This document shows, one piece after another, positions 26,760 to 35,102 of a stretch of DNA of 64,000 bases. Source of the DNA: Elizabethkingia miricola (GTDB taxonomy: Bacteria; Bacteroidota; Bacteroidia; Flavobacteriales; Weeksellaceae); contig NZ_LSGQ01000014.1 in assembly GCF_001675285.1 (NCBI RefSeq), forward strand, positions 88,189-152,188, given 5' to 3'. A model generated the notes under the pieces. That model was not told the DNA's origin, did not search any database, and was given only the letters and a program-made list of their open reading frames with translations. The stretch's first letter is position 1. Every line of letters begins with the position of its first letter. The position numbers and the translations under genes were made by a program.

Positions 26760-27254
26760 TTACATCTTTTGTATATCTATTTTCATTTTACATCTTTCGA
26801 TGCCTTCTTTAGCTTTCTCAATGTATGAGTTTTCATAAAGTGATAGTGCATATTCTTTGTACTTGTCAATTGCTTTTTCATATTGCCGAGTATCTTCATA
26901 ATAATATGCCCACTCCCTTGCAAGATTGCTTTTATTAACATCTTCAACAGATTCTGCTTTTGTCAGAATATCCCGAAGATCATCATAGCGTTTTGCTTCT
27001 GATAAAAGGTAAGAATAGTTAAGATAAGAAGCTCCATATTCCGGAGTGAAATCTATAGCTAGTTTATAATGCTTTTCAGCTTCTACAGCATCATTTTCTT
27101 TATTTTTTAAAAGCCAGCCTATATGGTTATGTGCTTTACCATATTTAGGATCTTCCAATAAAATATTATTGAGTACCGCTTTAGCCTCTTCGTTTAGATC
27201 CTGACTGATCAGGTCATCCGCACGGTCAAATTCTGAATCTAAATATTCGTTCAT
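26760..27254 (-). CDS. Tetratricopeptide repeat protein
   Basis: A 164-residue cytosolic protein composed of about four TPR helix pairs: AKAVLNNILLEDPKYGKAHN, AEKHYKLAIDFTPEYGASYL, YDDLRDILTKAESV and YEKAIDKYKEYAL. TPRs mediate protein binding; no catalytic site. The gene follows era by 45 bp on the same strand and shares the downstream terminator, so it is probably co-transcribed. The partner is unknown. Confidence 0.85.
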   Translation of the reverse strand: MNEYLDSEFDRADDLISQDLNEEAKAVLNNILLEDPKYGKAHNHIGWLLKNKENDAVEAEKHYKLAIDFTPEYGASYLNYSYLLSEAKRYDDLRDILTKAESVEDVNKSNLAREWAYYYEDTRQYEKAIDKYKEYALSLYENSYIEKAKEGIERCKMKIDIQKM

Positions 27255-27299
27255 CTTTGAAATTCTTTACTTAAAGATAAATGAAATTACTGAATTTAT

Positions 27300-28175
27300 C
27301 TAGCGATAACCAAAATTTTTCAGGTCTCTGTCGTTTTTGCGCCAGTCTTTTTTAACTTTTACAAAAAGATTAAGGTGAAGCTTCTTTCCAAAGAATTTTT
27401 CCAGATCCATTCTGGCTTCAGTCCCCACTTTCTTTATAGATTCTCCTTTATGACCAATGATAATCCCCTTTTGAGTTTCTCTTTCTACATAGATAATACT
27501 GTCTATAAAGATCATTTCTCCTTTATCCTTAAACATTTCTGTAACAACTTCTACAGAATATGGAATTTCCTTTTCGTAGTTCAGAAGGATTTTCTCTCTG
27601 ATAGCCTCATTTACAAAGAATCTTTCAGACTTATCTGTAAACTGATCTTTATCGTAGTATCCCGGACTTTCTGGTAATAATGATTTTAATTTTGGTAAGA
27701 TATATTCTGTATTATAGGCATTTAAGGCGGATATAGGTAATATTTCTGCCTTAGGAATTCTCTCGTGCCATAAAGCAACTGTTTCTTCAAGAACTTTCTG
27801 ATCTGCCTTATCTACTTTATTGATAAGGATAAGTACCGGAACCGGGATTTTATTCAGCTTTTCAATAAGAAACTCTGAAGGTTGCGCTTTATCTGTAATA
27901 TCTACGATGAAAAGGAAAACATCAGCATCCTGTAAACTCTCCTTCACAAATTCCATCATTTTCTCCTGTAATCCGTATTTAGGATCTAATACCCCAGGAG
28001 TATCAGAAAAAACAATCTGTACATCGTCCTCGTTATAAATACCGAAAATACGATGTCTGGTTGTCTGTGCTTTCTGGGTAACAATAGCCAGTTTCTCCCC
28101 CATTAACTGGTTAAGAAGCGTAGACTTTCCTGCATTGGGTTTCCCCACTATATTAACAAAACCTGCTCTGTGCAT
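27300..28175 (-). CDS. era: GTPase Era
   Basis: Ribosome-assembly GTPase that binds the 3' end of 16S rRNA in the 30S subunit. The 291 residues show G1 GKPNAGKST (about 10-18), G3 DTPGV (about 59-63), G4 NKVD (about 118-121) and the C-terminal KH domain with IIGHKGESIKKVG (about 239-251). Length is usual for Era. A minus-strand -7 box (TAACTTTG, plus-strand 28228-28235) lies upstream. A TPR protein gene is downstream. Confidence 0.97.
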   Translation of the reverse strand: MHRAGFVNIVGKPNAGKSTLLNQLMGEKLAIVTQKAQTTRHRIFGIYNEDDVQIVFSDTPGVLDPKYGLQEKMMEFVKESLQDADVFLFIVDITDKAQPSEFLIEKLNKIPVPVLILINKVDKADQKVLEETVALWHERIPKAEILPISALNAYNTEYILPKLKSLLPESPGYYDKDQFTDKSERFFVNEAIREKILLNYEKEIPYSVEVVTEMFKDKGEMIFIDSIIYVERETQKGIIIGHKGESIKKVGTEARMDLEKFFGKKLHLNLFVKVKKDWRKNDRDLKNFGYR

Positions 28176-28227
28176 TATTTAATTTAAAATTGAAATATTA
28201 AAAAGATTTAAGTTTTTAAATCTTTTG

Positions 28228-28235
28228 CAAAGTTA
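28228..28235 (-). promoter_or_regulatory. Candidate -7 box of era
   Basis: Minus strand TAACTTTG fits TAnnTTTG, about 53 bp upstream of the era ATG. No -33 TTG found at 19-20 bp. Confidence 0.35.
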
Positions 28236-28334
28236 ACAATAAATAAAAGAATGACTAGCTTATTCTTTAACAGGTTATCATGATAGATTACTCAATAGCT
28301 ATAAAGAAAAGGCTTACAATAAGATATAAATCCA

Positions 28335-29102
28335 CTAATGCTTAAAAACTACCGGAAGAATTTCATTCACCAGCAATCCATAACGTTTCTGATCTTCTAC
28401 AGAAAACTTTTGAGAATATAAATTGATATCTACATCAAACCCAACTTTTTTAAGACGGTCGAAATAATCCATACCATACCAACGGACATGATCGTATTGC
28501 CCAAAATGCTTCTGACGCTCTTTAGGATCTGTTATACTGAAATCTTCATAAGTATGCTCCAAACTAGTTCTCATAGGGACCTGCAAAATTCCCCATCCGC
28601 CCTTTCGCATTACACGGTATAATTCGGACATTGCTTTGGAATCTTCTACAATATGTTCTAAAACATGATTACAAATAACAATATCATAAGACTCATCTTC
28701 AAAAGGAAGATCTAGTACATCTGCCTTTACATCTACAATCGGAGAAAAAAGATCCGCAGAAGTATATTCCAGATTTTTTTGTTTTTTGAATTTTCTTAAA
28801 AACTCCTGCTCAGGAGCGATGTGAAGTACTTTGTAATTTTTGGTGAAAAAATCAGTTTCACGTTCCAGATAAAGCCACATTTGGCGGTGTCTTTCCAGTG
28901 AAAGTGTTCCGGGAGAAAGTGCATTTTCCCGTTGTTTCCCATAGCCATACGGAAGAAATTTACGATAAGATCTGCCGTCTATAGGATCAGTAAATTTATC
29001 TCCTTTAAAAAAAGATATAATTAAAGGACGCGCCACAATGCTTAATCGAATAAGCATAGGGCGCGGTAATTTATTTAAAAGAAATTTTGCTACTTTCTTC
29101 AT
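28335..29102 (-). CDS. Class I SAM-dependent methyltransferase
   Basis: A 255-residue methyltransferase of the Methyltransf_11 type. A positively charged amphipathic N-terminus precedes the Rossmann core: VLHIAPE (motif I variant, about 96-102), ADVLDLPFEDESYDIVICNHVLEHI (motifs II-III) and LYRVMRKGGWGILQVP. The substrate could be lipid, polysaccharide or small molecule; nothing decides it. It starts 3 bp after the map stop codon, so both are one transcript. Confidence 0.85.
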   Translation of the reverse strand: MKKVAKFLLNKLPRPMLIRLSIVARPLIISFFKGDKFTDPIDGRSYRKFLPYGYGKQRENALSPGTLSLERHRQMWLYLERETDFFTKNYKVLHIAPEQEFLRKFKKQKNLEYTSADLFSPIVDVKADVLDLPFEDESYDIVICNHVLEHIVEDSKAMSELYRVMRKGGWGILQVPMRTSLEHTYEDFSITDPKERQKHFGQYDHVRWYGMDYFDRLKKVGFDVDINLYSQKFSVEDQKRYGLLVNEILPVVFKH

Positions 29103-29105
29103 TTG

Positions 29106-29915
29106 TTAGAAATCCATCTGGAAAGCTTTTTCCTCATCGGATTTAATACCTAATGCATCGTAAATATATTGGAATGTAGATAATAAAACCGGCTTTCCGT
29201 TTACTACAGCTACATCGTGCTCAAAATGTGCAGAAGGTTTATTATCCTGAGTTGTTACAGTCCAGCCATCGGAATGGAATTTTACTTTTTCCGTTCCCAT
29301 ATTAATCATAGGCTCGATAGCAATAACCAATCCGTCTTTAATTACTTTTCCTGAACCTTTTCTGCCATAGTTAGGTACCTGCGGTTCTTCATGCATTTGT
29401 CTTCCGACACCATGTCCCACTAATTCACGTACTACTCCATAACCATGTTTTTCTGCATGTTCCTGTACTGCGTAAGAGATATCTCCGATTCTCTTTCCAC
29501 GGATACACTGAGCAATACCTTTATAAAGACTCTCTTTGGTTACCTGCAAAAGTTTTTTTGTTTCAGGAGAAACTTCTCCAACCTCAAAAGTATAAGCATG
29601 ATCTCCAACAAATCCATTCATATAAGTACCACAGTCTACAGAAATAATATCTCCATCTCTCAATGGTTCATCTGTAGGGAAACCGTGAACAACCTGCTCA
29701 TTCGGAGACATACATAGAGAATTTGGAAAACCTCCATATCCAAGGAATGCAGGTTCTGCTCCGTGGTCTTTAATATACTCGAATGCAAGTTTATCTAAGT
29801 GCTTAGTTGTTACGCCAGGTTTAATCTCCTTGGCCAACATTCCTAAAGTTTTTGAAACCAACTGAGCGCTTTCACGCATTAATTTGATTTCGTCTATTGT
29901 TTTTAACTGAATCAT
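29106..29915 (-). CDS. map: Methionine aminopeptidase, type I
   Basis: Removes N-terminal formyl-deprotected Met from new proteins in the cytosol. The 269 residues have the pita-bread metal ligands: Asp in SVDCGTYMNGFVGDHAYTF (two Asp, about 93 and 104), His in HGVGRQMHEEP (about 167) and two Glu in AIEPMINMG and HFEHDVAV. Type I shows no insert of the type II enzymes. Upstream of the methyltransferase gene in an operon. Confidence 0.96.
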   Translation of the reverse strand: MIQLKTIDEIKLMRESAQLVSKTLGMLAKEIKPGVTTKHLDKLAFEYIKDHGAEPAFLGYGGFPNSLCMSPNEQVVHGFPTDEPLRDGDIISVDCGTYMNGFVGDHAYTFEVGEVSPETKKLLQVTKESLYKGIAQCIRGKRIGDISYAVQEHAEKHGYGVVRELVGHGVGRQMHEEPQVPNYGRKGSGKVIKDGLVIAIEPMINMGTEKVKFHSDGWTVTTQDNKPSAHFEHDVAVVNGKPVLLSTFQYIYDALGIKSDEEKAFQMDF

Positions 29916-30002
29916 TTTTATTTAAATGTAGCAATTTACCCATGTAAGAATGTAACAATAATTGGTACATTGGTAAATCGTTATATTATTACATTATATA
30001 TG

Positions 30003-30431
30003 TTACCAGAAAAGACCTTTTTTCTTTTCTTTTTTCAGCTTCGAGTAAGCTAAAACTTCTCCGCCTGCCACGCGGAATTCTATTTTTTCTTTAATGATGT
30101 TATAGATTTCGCCCCATCCAGGAAATCCACCAAGGTTTCTGTCATCAATAAACATATCAGCATCAATTTTGCGGCTGTGTGTTTCAGAATCAAAAACTTC
30201 ACCTTCAAAGCTAGAATTTACAGCGTAAAATTCCAATCCGTTTTTCTTACAGAAATCAACAGCATCCTGCAGAGCCTGTCCGCTTCTGTATGTCCATAAA
30301 ATCAAACGATAACCTTCTGATTGTAATTTCAGCAATGTTTCGAATGCAAAAATTTTAGCTGGTCCTACTCCCGGATATGCATCGTCTACAATTGTTCCGT
30401 CGAAGTCTATCGCTAGTTTTTTATTTATCAT
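30003..30431 (-). CDS. BT0820-type HAD superfamily hydrolase
   Basis: A 142-residue small HAD phosphatase-like protein. Motif I is IDFDGTIVDDAYP (about 8-20) with the nucleophilic Asp, motif II is ILWTYRSGQ (Thr about 47), and motif IV is MFIDDRNLGG (about 114-123). It resembles the BT0820 family known by structure but with unsettled substrate. A -7 box (TATCTTTG on the minus strand, plus-strand 30452-30459) lies 21 bp before the ATG. Confidence 0.87.
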   Translation of the reverse strand: MINKKLAIDFDGTIVDDAYPGVGPAKIFAFETLLKLQSEGYRLILWTYRSGQALQDAVDFCKKNGLEFYAVNSSFEGEVFDSETHSRKIDADMFIDDRNLGGFPGWGEIYNIIKEKIEFRVAGGEVLAYSKLKKEKKKGLFW

Positions 30432-30451
30432 CTGTATTAAAAATTTGAGTG

Positions 30452-30459
30452 CAAAGATA
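30452..30459 (-). promoter_or_regulatory. Candidate -7 box of the HAD gene
   Basis: Minus strand TATCTTTG, an exact TAnnTTTG match, 21 bp before the ATG. It lies in the 42-bp gap after the upstream 85-residue protein gene. Confidence 0.45.
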
Positions 30460-30473
30460 CGAAAATATAGAAC

Positions 30474-30731
30474 TTAATCCCGTCCCTTTATTAAACGAAT
30501 TATCGCGAAATAAATAACGTAAAGCCATCCCAATACACCATGGATAATTGCCCATAGAATAGATTTATTTCTATCCCATGATATGACTACTGCTATAATC
30601 GCTCCTAAACCTAGTCCGGAGTTTGTTACAGTATCTCTAATATCAGTGTTAGCATCTGTAGTACCAGACTGTGCCAACAACATATTGGAAAAAATTAACA
30701 ATAGTACAACTACCTGTATATTCTTTTTCAT
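30474..30731 (-). CDS. Small membrane protein
   Basis: An 85-residue protein with a signal peptide or first membrane helix (MKKNIQVVVLLLIFSNMLLAQ) and two hydrophobic stretches (GLGAIIAVVISW and AIIHGVLGWLYVIYFAIIRL). Unknown family; the C-terminus is basic (RLIKGRD). It is 10 bp past the GNAT gene and likely co-transcribed with gpmI-GNAT. Confidence 0.6.
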   Translation of the reverse strand: MKKNIQVVVLLLIFSNMLLAQSGTTDANTDIRDTVTNSGLGLGAIIAVVISWDRNKSILWAIIHGVLGWLYVIYFAIIRLIKGRD

Positions 30732-30741
30732 ATCAGCTAAT

Positions 30742-31233
30742 TTATATAATCTTTTTCAGCATCCAGATATCACATCCTGTATGCCCTGAGTTCCCTAAAG
30801 GAGCAGATAACTGTTCGAATCCCTGCTTTTCATAAATACTAATTGCTTTTCCAAAAGCCGGTAAGCTTTCAAGATAAATGTGAGTATATCTGAACTTTTC
30901 GGCCTGTTCATAGCATTTTTCCATAAACAATCTTCCGACACCTGTCCCCCGGGCTTCTTTGGAAATATAAAATTTCACCAACTCTACATGGCCTTCAGGC
31001 AATCCTTCAGTAGGATAAAGCCCACAACTACCTACCACTCTATCTTCTACTTTAGCAACAAAAAGTACCGATCCTTTAGCATCAAATACCTTAGACAAGT
31101 GATCTGTTGTAGGATCAACATAAACAGTACCTTCTGTAGGTGCCTTATATTCATCAAAAACACCGCGGATCATAGATGCCAAAGCACTATCATCCGCAGC
31201 TTGTATTGTTGTAATTATTACTTCCTTATCCAT
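30742..31233 (-). CDS. GNAT family N-acetyltransferase
   Basis: A 163-residue acetyltransferase. The acetyl-CoA binding loop is ISKEARGTGVGRLFM (about 91-105), preceded by the VELVKFYI strand, and the C-terminal half has AISIYEKQGFEQL typical of GNAT motif B. Acceptor unknown. The gene lies 8 bp after the gpmI stop and 10 bp before a small membrane protein gene, so it is in the gpmI transcript. Confidence 0.85.
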   Translation of the reverse strand: MDKEVIITTIQAADDSALASMIRGVFDEYKAPTEGTVYVDPTTDHLSKVFDAKGSVLFVAKVEDRVVGSCGLYPTEGLPEGHVELVKFYISKEARGTGVGRLFMEKCYEQAEKFRYTHIYLESLPAFGKAISIYEKQGFEQLSAPLGNSGHTGCDIWMLKKII

Positions 31234-31241
31234 TAATAGAA

Positions 31242-32765
31242 TTAAGAAACAAGAATATCTCCCGTCATTTCTTCCGGAATATTTACGCCCATTACTTTAA
31301 GGATTGTAGGTGCTACATCTCCCAATTTACCATCTTTCACATTCCATGTGTGATCTTTATCCATTACAATAAAAGGAACAAGATTGGTTGAATGCTGTGT
31401 ATTAGGAGACCCATCAGGATTTACCATAACATCAGAGTTACCATGATCTGCCAAAATAAATACAGCATATCCGTGATTATAAGCTGTAGTAGCTACTTTT
31501 TCAATGCATTTATCTACGGTTTCAGCAGCTTGTACTGCAGCCTGGAAAACACCTGTATGCCCTACCATATCGGTATTCGCAAAATTCAGGCAGATAAAAT
31601 CAGCGCTTTCTTTTTCCAATTCCGGTACAATAGCATTGGTAATGTCATAAGCCGACATTTCCGGTTTGAAATCATAAGTAGGAACATCCTTAGGACTCGG
31701 ACACAAAATCCTTCTCTCCCCTTTAAACTCCTCTTCACGTCCTCCTGAGAAGAAGAATGTAACGTGTGGGTATTTTTCAGTTTCAGCAATACGAATTTGC
31801 GTTCTGTTATTCTCTTCCAGAATCTGACCCATAGTATGTGTAATGATGTTTTCATCATACACCACTTTTACATTATGAAAAGTTTTATCGTAGTTAGTTA
31901 AAGTCACATAGTATAAAGGAAGCTTGTGCATCTCATAATCAGGGAAATCTTCCTGAGAAAGCGCCATTGTAATTTCACGTCCTCTGTCGGTTCTGAAATT
32001 GAAACAGAAAACGACATCATTAGCTTCTATTTTAGCAACAGGCATTCCGTCCTGAGTACAGATAATTGGTTTTAGGAATTCATCTGTTATATCTTCCTCA
32101 TAAGATTTCTGAATAGCTCCTACCGGATTATTGGTTGCTAATCCAATACCATTTACCATAGCATCATAAGCTACACGAACACGCTCCCAACGCTTATCAC
32201 GGTCCATCGCATAATAACGGCCAACAATGGTTGCTAATTTTCCGGTTTTGGCATCCATAAATTCTATAAGATCCTGAATAAATCCTTTGCCGGAATGTGG
32301 ATCGCAGTCACGTCCATCTGTAAAAGCATGTACAAAAACATTTTCTAGTCCGTAATCATCTGCTGCTTCCAAAAGTCCTTTCAGGTGATTAACGTGAGAA
32401 TGCACTCCTCCGTCGGAAACTAATCCTATAAAGTGAATTTTTTTATGGTTGTCTTTTGCATATTTAAAGGCAGCAAGGATTTCCGGTTCATTCCCCAGTG
32501 TTTTGTTTTCCACCGCCATATTTAGCTTTACAAGATTCTGAAAAATTACACGTCCGGCTCCAAGATTCATATGCCCTACTTCAGAATTCCCCATTTGTCC
32601 GGCTGGTAAACCTACAGCCAAACCACTAGCTTCTAATTTGCTGTGTGGATATTTTTGCAGACATGAATCAATAAACGGTGTGTTGGCCTGCGCGATGGCA
32701 GAAACTTTGGGATCTAAACCTAATCCCCAGCCATCCAGGATGGCTAATATTGCTTTTTTAGACAT
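31242..32765 (-). CDS. gpmI: 2,3-bisphosphoglycerate-independent phosphoglycerate mutase
   Basis: Glycolytic enzyme that interconverts 3- and 2-phosphoglycerate using two Mn ions. The 507 residues carry the alkaline-phosphatase-fold sites: ILDGWGLG (metal Asp, about 8-15), GNSEVGHMNLG with the phosphoserine nucleophile (about residue 61), GRYYAMDRDKRW (about 184-195), and the C-terminal metal sites in FANTDMVGHTG and ILADHGNSDVM. It is the first gene of a three-gene transcript. A minus-strand -7 box TATATTTG (plus 32788-32795) lies upstream. Confidence 0.97.
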   Translation of the reverse strand: MSKKAILAILDGWGLGLDPKVSAIAQANTPFIDSCLQKYPHSKLEASGLAVGLPAGQMGNSEVGHMNLGAGRVIFQNLVKLNMAVENKTLGNEPEILAAFKYAKDNHKKIHFIGLVSDGGVHSHVNHLKGLLEAADDYGLENVFVHAFTDGRDCDPHSGKGFIQDLIEFMDAKTGKLATIVGRYYAMDRDKRWERVRVAYDAMVNGIGLATNNPVGAIQKSYEEDITDEFLKPIICTQDGMPVAKIEANDVVFCFNFRTDRGREITMALSQEDFPDYEMHKLPLYYVTLTNYDKTFHNVKVVYDENIITHTMGQILEENNRTQIRIAETEKYPHVTFFFSGGREEEFKGERRILCPSPKDVPTYDFKPEMSAYDITNAIVPELEKESADFICLNFANTDMVGHTGVFQAAVQAAETVDKCIEKVATTAYNHGYAVFILADHGNSDVMVNPDGSPNTQHSTNLVPFIVMDKDHTWNVKDGKLGDVAPTILKVMGVNIPEEMTGDILVS

Positions 32766-32787
32766 TTCAGAATTATATTTAACTTAA

Positions 32788-32795
32788 CAAATATA
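32788..32795 (-). promoter_or_regulatory. Candidate -7 box of gpmI
   Basis: Minus strand TATATTTG, an exact match to TAnnTTTG, 23 bp before the ATG. Confidence 0.4.
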
Positions 32796-32870
32796 CGAAA
32801 CAATGCACTAAATAGTAAGGAATTTCACAGGTTTTATGTGGTAAATACCCTGAAAAATTGTAACTTTTCT

Positions 32871-32878
32871 TACTTTTG
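32871..32878 (+). promoter_or_regulatory. Candidate -7 box of the SUI1-like gene
   Basis: TACTTTTG matches TAnnTTTG 22 bp upstream of the ATG at 32901. No clear -33. Confidence 0.35.
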
Positions 32879-32900
32879 TTTATTAGTATTATAAAATAAA

Positions 32901-33224
32901 ATGGATTTAAGAGATCAGTTAAAAAATCTTTTTCCTGAACATGAGGAGCAGGATTTCGAAATGCCTGAAGAAAAGTTTGAACAAAAAGGCGCCCTTGTGT
33001 GTAAGTTTGAAAAAAAAGGACGCAATGGTAAACCTGTAACTTTAATTGAAGGCTTTGAGGGTGGCGATGCAGAACTGAAAGAAATTTCTAAAAAAATCAA
33101 AACCTCTTTGGGAATTGGTGGCTCCGAAAAAGACGGTGTCATCATTATTCAGGGAGACAACAGAGATAAGATTATGAAGCTTCTGCAGGAAATGGGCTAC
33201 AAAACCAAACGTGTAGGCGGGTAA
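32901..33224 (+). CDS. YciH/SUI1-like translation initiation factor
   Basis: A 107-residue homologue of eukaryotic eIF1 and bacterial YciH. The SUI1 fold spans about 40-105: GRNGKPVTLIEGFEGGD, LKEISKKIKTSLGIGGSEKD and IIIQGDNRDKIMKLLQEMGYKTKRVGG. The family is thought to influence start selection on the 30S subunit, with no essential role in most bacteria. It stands alone between gpmI (divergent) and the nucleoside phosphorylase gene. Confidence 0.9.
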   Translation: MDLRDQLKNLFPEHEEQDFEMPEEKFEQKGALVCKFEKKGRNGKPVTLIEGFEGGDAELKEISKKIKTSLGIGGSEKDGVIIIQGDNRDKIMKLLQEMGYKTKRVGG

Positions 33225-33372
33225 TATTTTTAAATACAAAGTTAGAAGTACGAAATTAGAAACACGTGGTAAGAAAATATAAAGTGTAGAAGTAAAAGAC
33301 CAGAAATACAAAAAGTATTTTTTTATCTCCGAAATTCTTTTTAACTTCAATTCCTTTTTAAAATCGGAAATT

Positions 33373-34227
33373 ATGATGAATAAACTAGCAGCATCCGAGT
33401 TGGTGCTGAATGAGGACGGAAGCGTATACCATTTGAATCTTCTTCCTGAAGATATCGCTGAAAAAATTATACTGGTTGGAGATCCGGACAGGGTTCCTAA
33501 AGTATCTCAATATTTTGACAAAGTTGAAATCAAAAAAAATAAACGTGAGTTTTATACCCACACCGGAACACTGAGAGGTGAAAGGATTACGGTAATGTCT
33601 ACAGGTATTGGTACCGAGAATATAGACATTGTAATGAACGAACTGGATGCTCTGGTAAATATAGACCTAAAAGAAAAGGAATTTAAAAAAGAGCACAGCT
33701 CTTTAGAATTATTCCGTTTGGGGACTTGTGGTAGTGTAAATCCTGACGTAGAAGTAGACAACATGTTGGTAACAGAAAATGTTGTAGGATTAGATGGCCT
33801 TCTTCATTTTTATCAGGATTATCAGTTTGAAAATGAGTTTTCTAAAAACTTTTTAGAAAAATTCCCTTATCAGAATATCAAACCTCTACTCTATTTCTCT
33901 GACTGGGCTAAAGAAAGTGCGCACTACTATCAGGATGCTAAATATATTGGTAATACGGCTACTTTCCCAGGATTCTATGCTCCTCAGGGGAGACAGTTAA
34001 GGCTGAAAGCTCTGGACGACCAGTTCCTGGAAACACTTAATGATCTTGGTGTAACCAATTTCGAAATGGAAACATCTGCTATTTACGGATTATCCAAATT
34101 ATTGGGCCATAAGGCAATTACTGTTAACTGTGTTATTGCTAACAGACGTCGTGGAGAATTTTCTGCGGACCACCATGCATCTGAAAAGATGACAATTCAG
34201 TGGGTATTGGACAGAATTATTAAGTAA
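33373..34227 (+). CDS. Nucleoside phosphorylase (uridine phosphorylase-like)
   Basis: Purine or pyrimidine salvage enzyme of 284 residues in the PNP/UDP phosphorylase family. The phosphate site is VGDPDRVPKVSQYFD (about 36-50), followed by STGIGTENIDIVMNEL (about 76-91), GTCGSVN and the catalytic NFEMETSAIYGLS (about 232-244). MetGlu in that last motif binds the ribose. The base preference cannot be fixed, though uridine-like enzymes share these blocks. The ATG at 33373 is followed by a second Met codon. Confidence 0.88.
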   Translation: MMNKLAASELVLNEDGSVYHLNLLPEDIAEKIILVGDPDRVPKVSQYFDKVEIKKNKREFYTHTGTLRGERITVMSTGIGTENIDIVMNELDALVNIDLKEKEFKKEHSSLELFRLGTCGSVNPDVEVDNMLVTENVVGLDGLLHFYQDYQFENEFSKNFLEKFPYQNIKPLLYFSDWAKESAHYYQDAKYIGNTATFPGFYAPQGRQLRLKALDDQFLETLNDLGVTNFEMETSAIYGLSKLLGHKAITVNCVIANRRRGEFSADHHASEKMTIQWVLDRIIK

Positions 34228-34250
34228 TATTTTATTTTATACAACATTAT

Positions 34251-34430
34251 ATGAAGCCTCTTACAAGAACCATTACAGGAGTAGTATTTCTAATTATCTT
34301 CCTTACACTCTATTTTCAGGGAAGCGATAATACCTTATATAGTTTTCTTGAAGGCTTATCCGTAGCTATTGGAATTATTTTTGTAACACGAGGCTTATAT
34401 GAATTGTATAGAGCAAAAAATGTAAAATAA
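34251..34430 (+). CDS. Small two-helix membrane protein (59 aa)
   Basis: Translation gives MKPLTRTITGVVFLIIFLTL at the start, then a short polar loop and a second hydrophobic stretch (LSVAIGIIFVTRGLYELY), ending RAKNVK. The frame is open from an ATG 24 bp after the phosphorylase stop to a TAA directly before a strong terminator. That placement supports expression. No family recognised. Confidence 0.6.
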   Translation: MKPLTRTITGVVFLIIFLTLYFQGSDNTLYSFLEGLSVAIGIIFVTRGLYELYRAKNVK

Positions 34431-34457
34431 AAAAATCCCCGTTTTGGGGATTTTTTA
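34431..34457 (+). terminator. Rho-independent terminator
   Basis: AAAAATCCCC / GGGGATTTTT with GTTTT loop, immediately after the 59-aa ORF stop. It closes the phosphorylase transcript. Confidence 0.88.
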
Positions 34458-34486
34458 TTATCTTAGAATCACACAAAATACTGAAT

Positions 34487-34657
34487 ATGAAAACTTTTAT
34501 CAGAATACTGCCAATAATATTCCTCGGATTTTCTATCGGAAGATTTATAAAATATGATTTTACATTCGATAGCATTGTAATTGCGACAGCAGCAATCGGA
34601 ATTTTAGGAACTGTATTTTTACTTTTTAATGAAAGAAAAGATTCAAAAACAGAATAA
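34487..34657 (+). CDS. Small membrane protein (56 aa)
   Basis: The ORF encodes MKTFIRILPIIFLGFSIG at the start, a tyrosine/phenylalanine loop and a second helix (IVIATAAIGILGTVFLLF), ending KDSKTE. The layout resembles the 59-aa protein upstream but the sequences differ. A further tiny ORF starts 4 bp later. Expression is not certain. Confidence 0.5.
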   Translation: MKTFIRILPIIFLGFSIGRFIKYDFTFDSIVIATAAIGILGTVFLLFNERKDSKTE

Positions 34658-34661
34658 TAAG

Positions 34662-34787
34662 ATGAATACTTCAACAAAATTCAATCAGTTTTTTAAGCTC
34701 TTTTTCACTCTCATCATTCTCTATCTTGTCATAAGTACAATACAGTATTCTCATATTTTTATCAACAGCTTTTTAAAAGGCTTCTAA
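34662..34787 (+). CDS. Small single-helix membrane protein (41 aa)
   Basis: A 41-codon ORF with one hydrophobic segment (FFKLFFTLIILYLVIS) and a short tail, 4 bp after the 56-aa ORF. The tight spacing suggests a two-gene unit, but so short a frame could be chance. Confidence 0.35.
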   Translation: MNTSTKFNQFFKLFFTLIILYLVISTIQYSHIFINSFLKGF

Positions 34788-35102
34788 CTGCTTAACATAA
34801 AGCTTATTTTTTAAATAAACTTTCCGGAATTTTGTTCTCAACAAAACGGCCCTGATATCTTATTGACATCAGGACCAGGATTCTCTCAATACGAAAAATA
34901 TATTCGTGAACTATCGTATTGCTTCTACTAAGTTACATCGTCAAACTGAAAATAACTAAAGAAACATAGTGATATATATTTCTGAAATATATCATAAGTA
35001 GTTTTTTTGTAATGCCTGTTTTTCAGGCTATCTTTAAGAAGGATTAATAAAAGGGCCCTTTATTATCTGTCAATTTATCGAAATTAAATTAAAGAAATAA
35101 TT
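34788..35102. other. Intergenic region with several palindromes
   Basis: No gene seen. It holds an imperfect CCTGAT..ATCAGG hairpin (34849-34876), a near-perfect GATATAT/ATATATC palindrome (34971-34993), GCCTG-TTTTT-CAGGC (35014-35028) and the perfect 12-bp palindrome AAAGGGCCCTTT (35050-35061), 41 bp before the CBS gene. The last could be an operator; the others have no T run and are not clear terminators. Confidence 0.45.

Noticed and set aside
33225..33372. Degenerate repeat (AGAAGTA, GAAATTAGAAA words) before the phosphorylase gene
   Set aside because: The words recur only loosely within a purine-rich spacer, so no repeat unit could be defined.
34375..34677. 100-codon minus-strand frame
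   Set aside because: It crosses a strong terminator and is antisense to two small plus-strand ORFs with better membrane-protein features.
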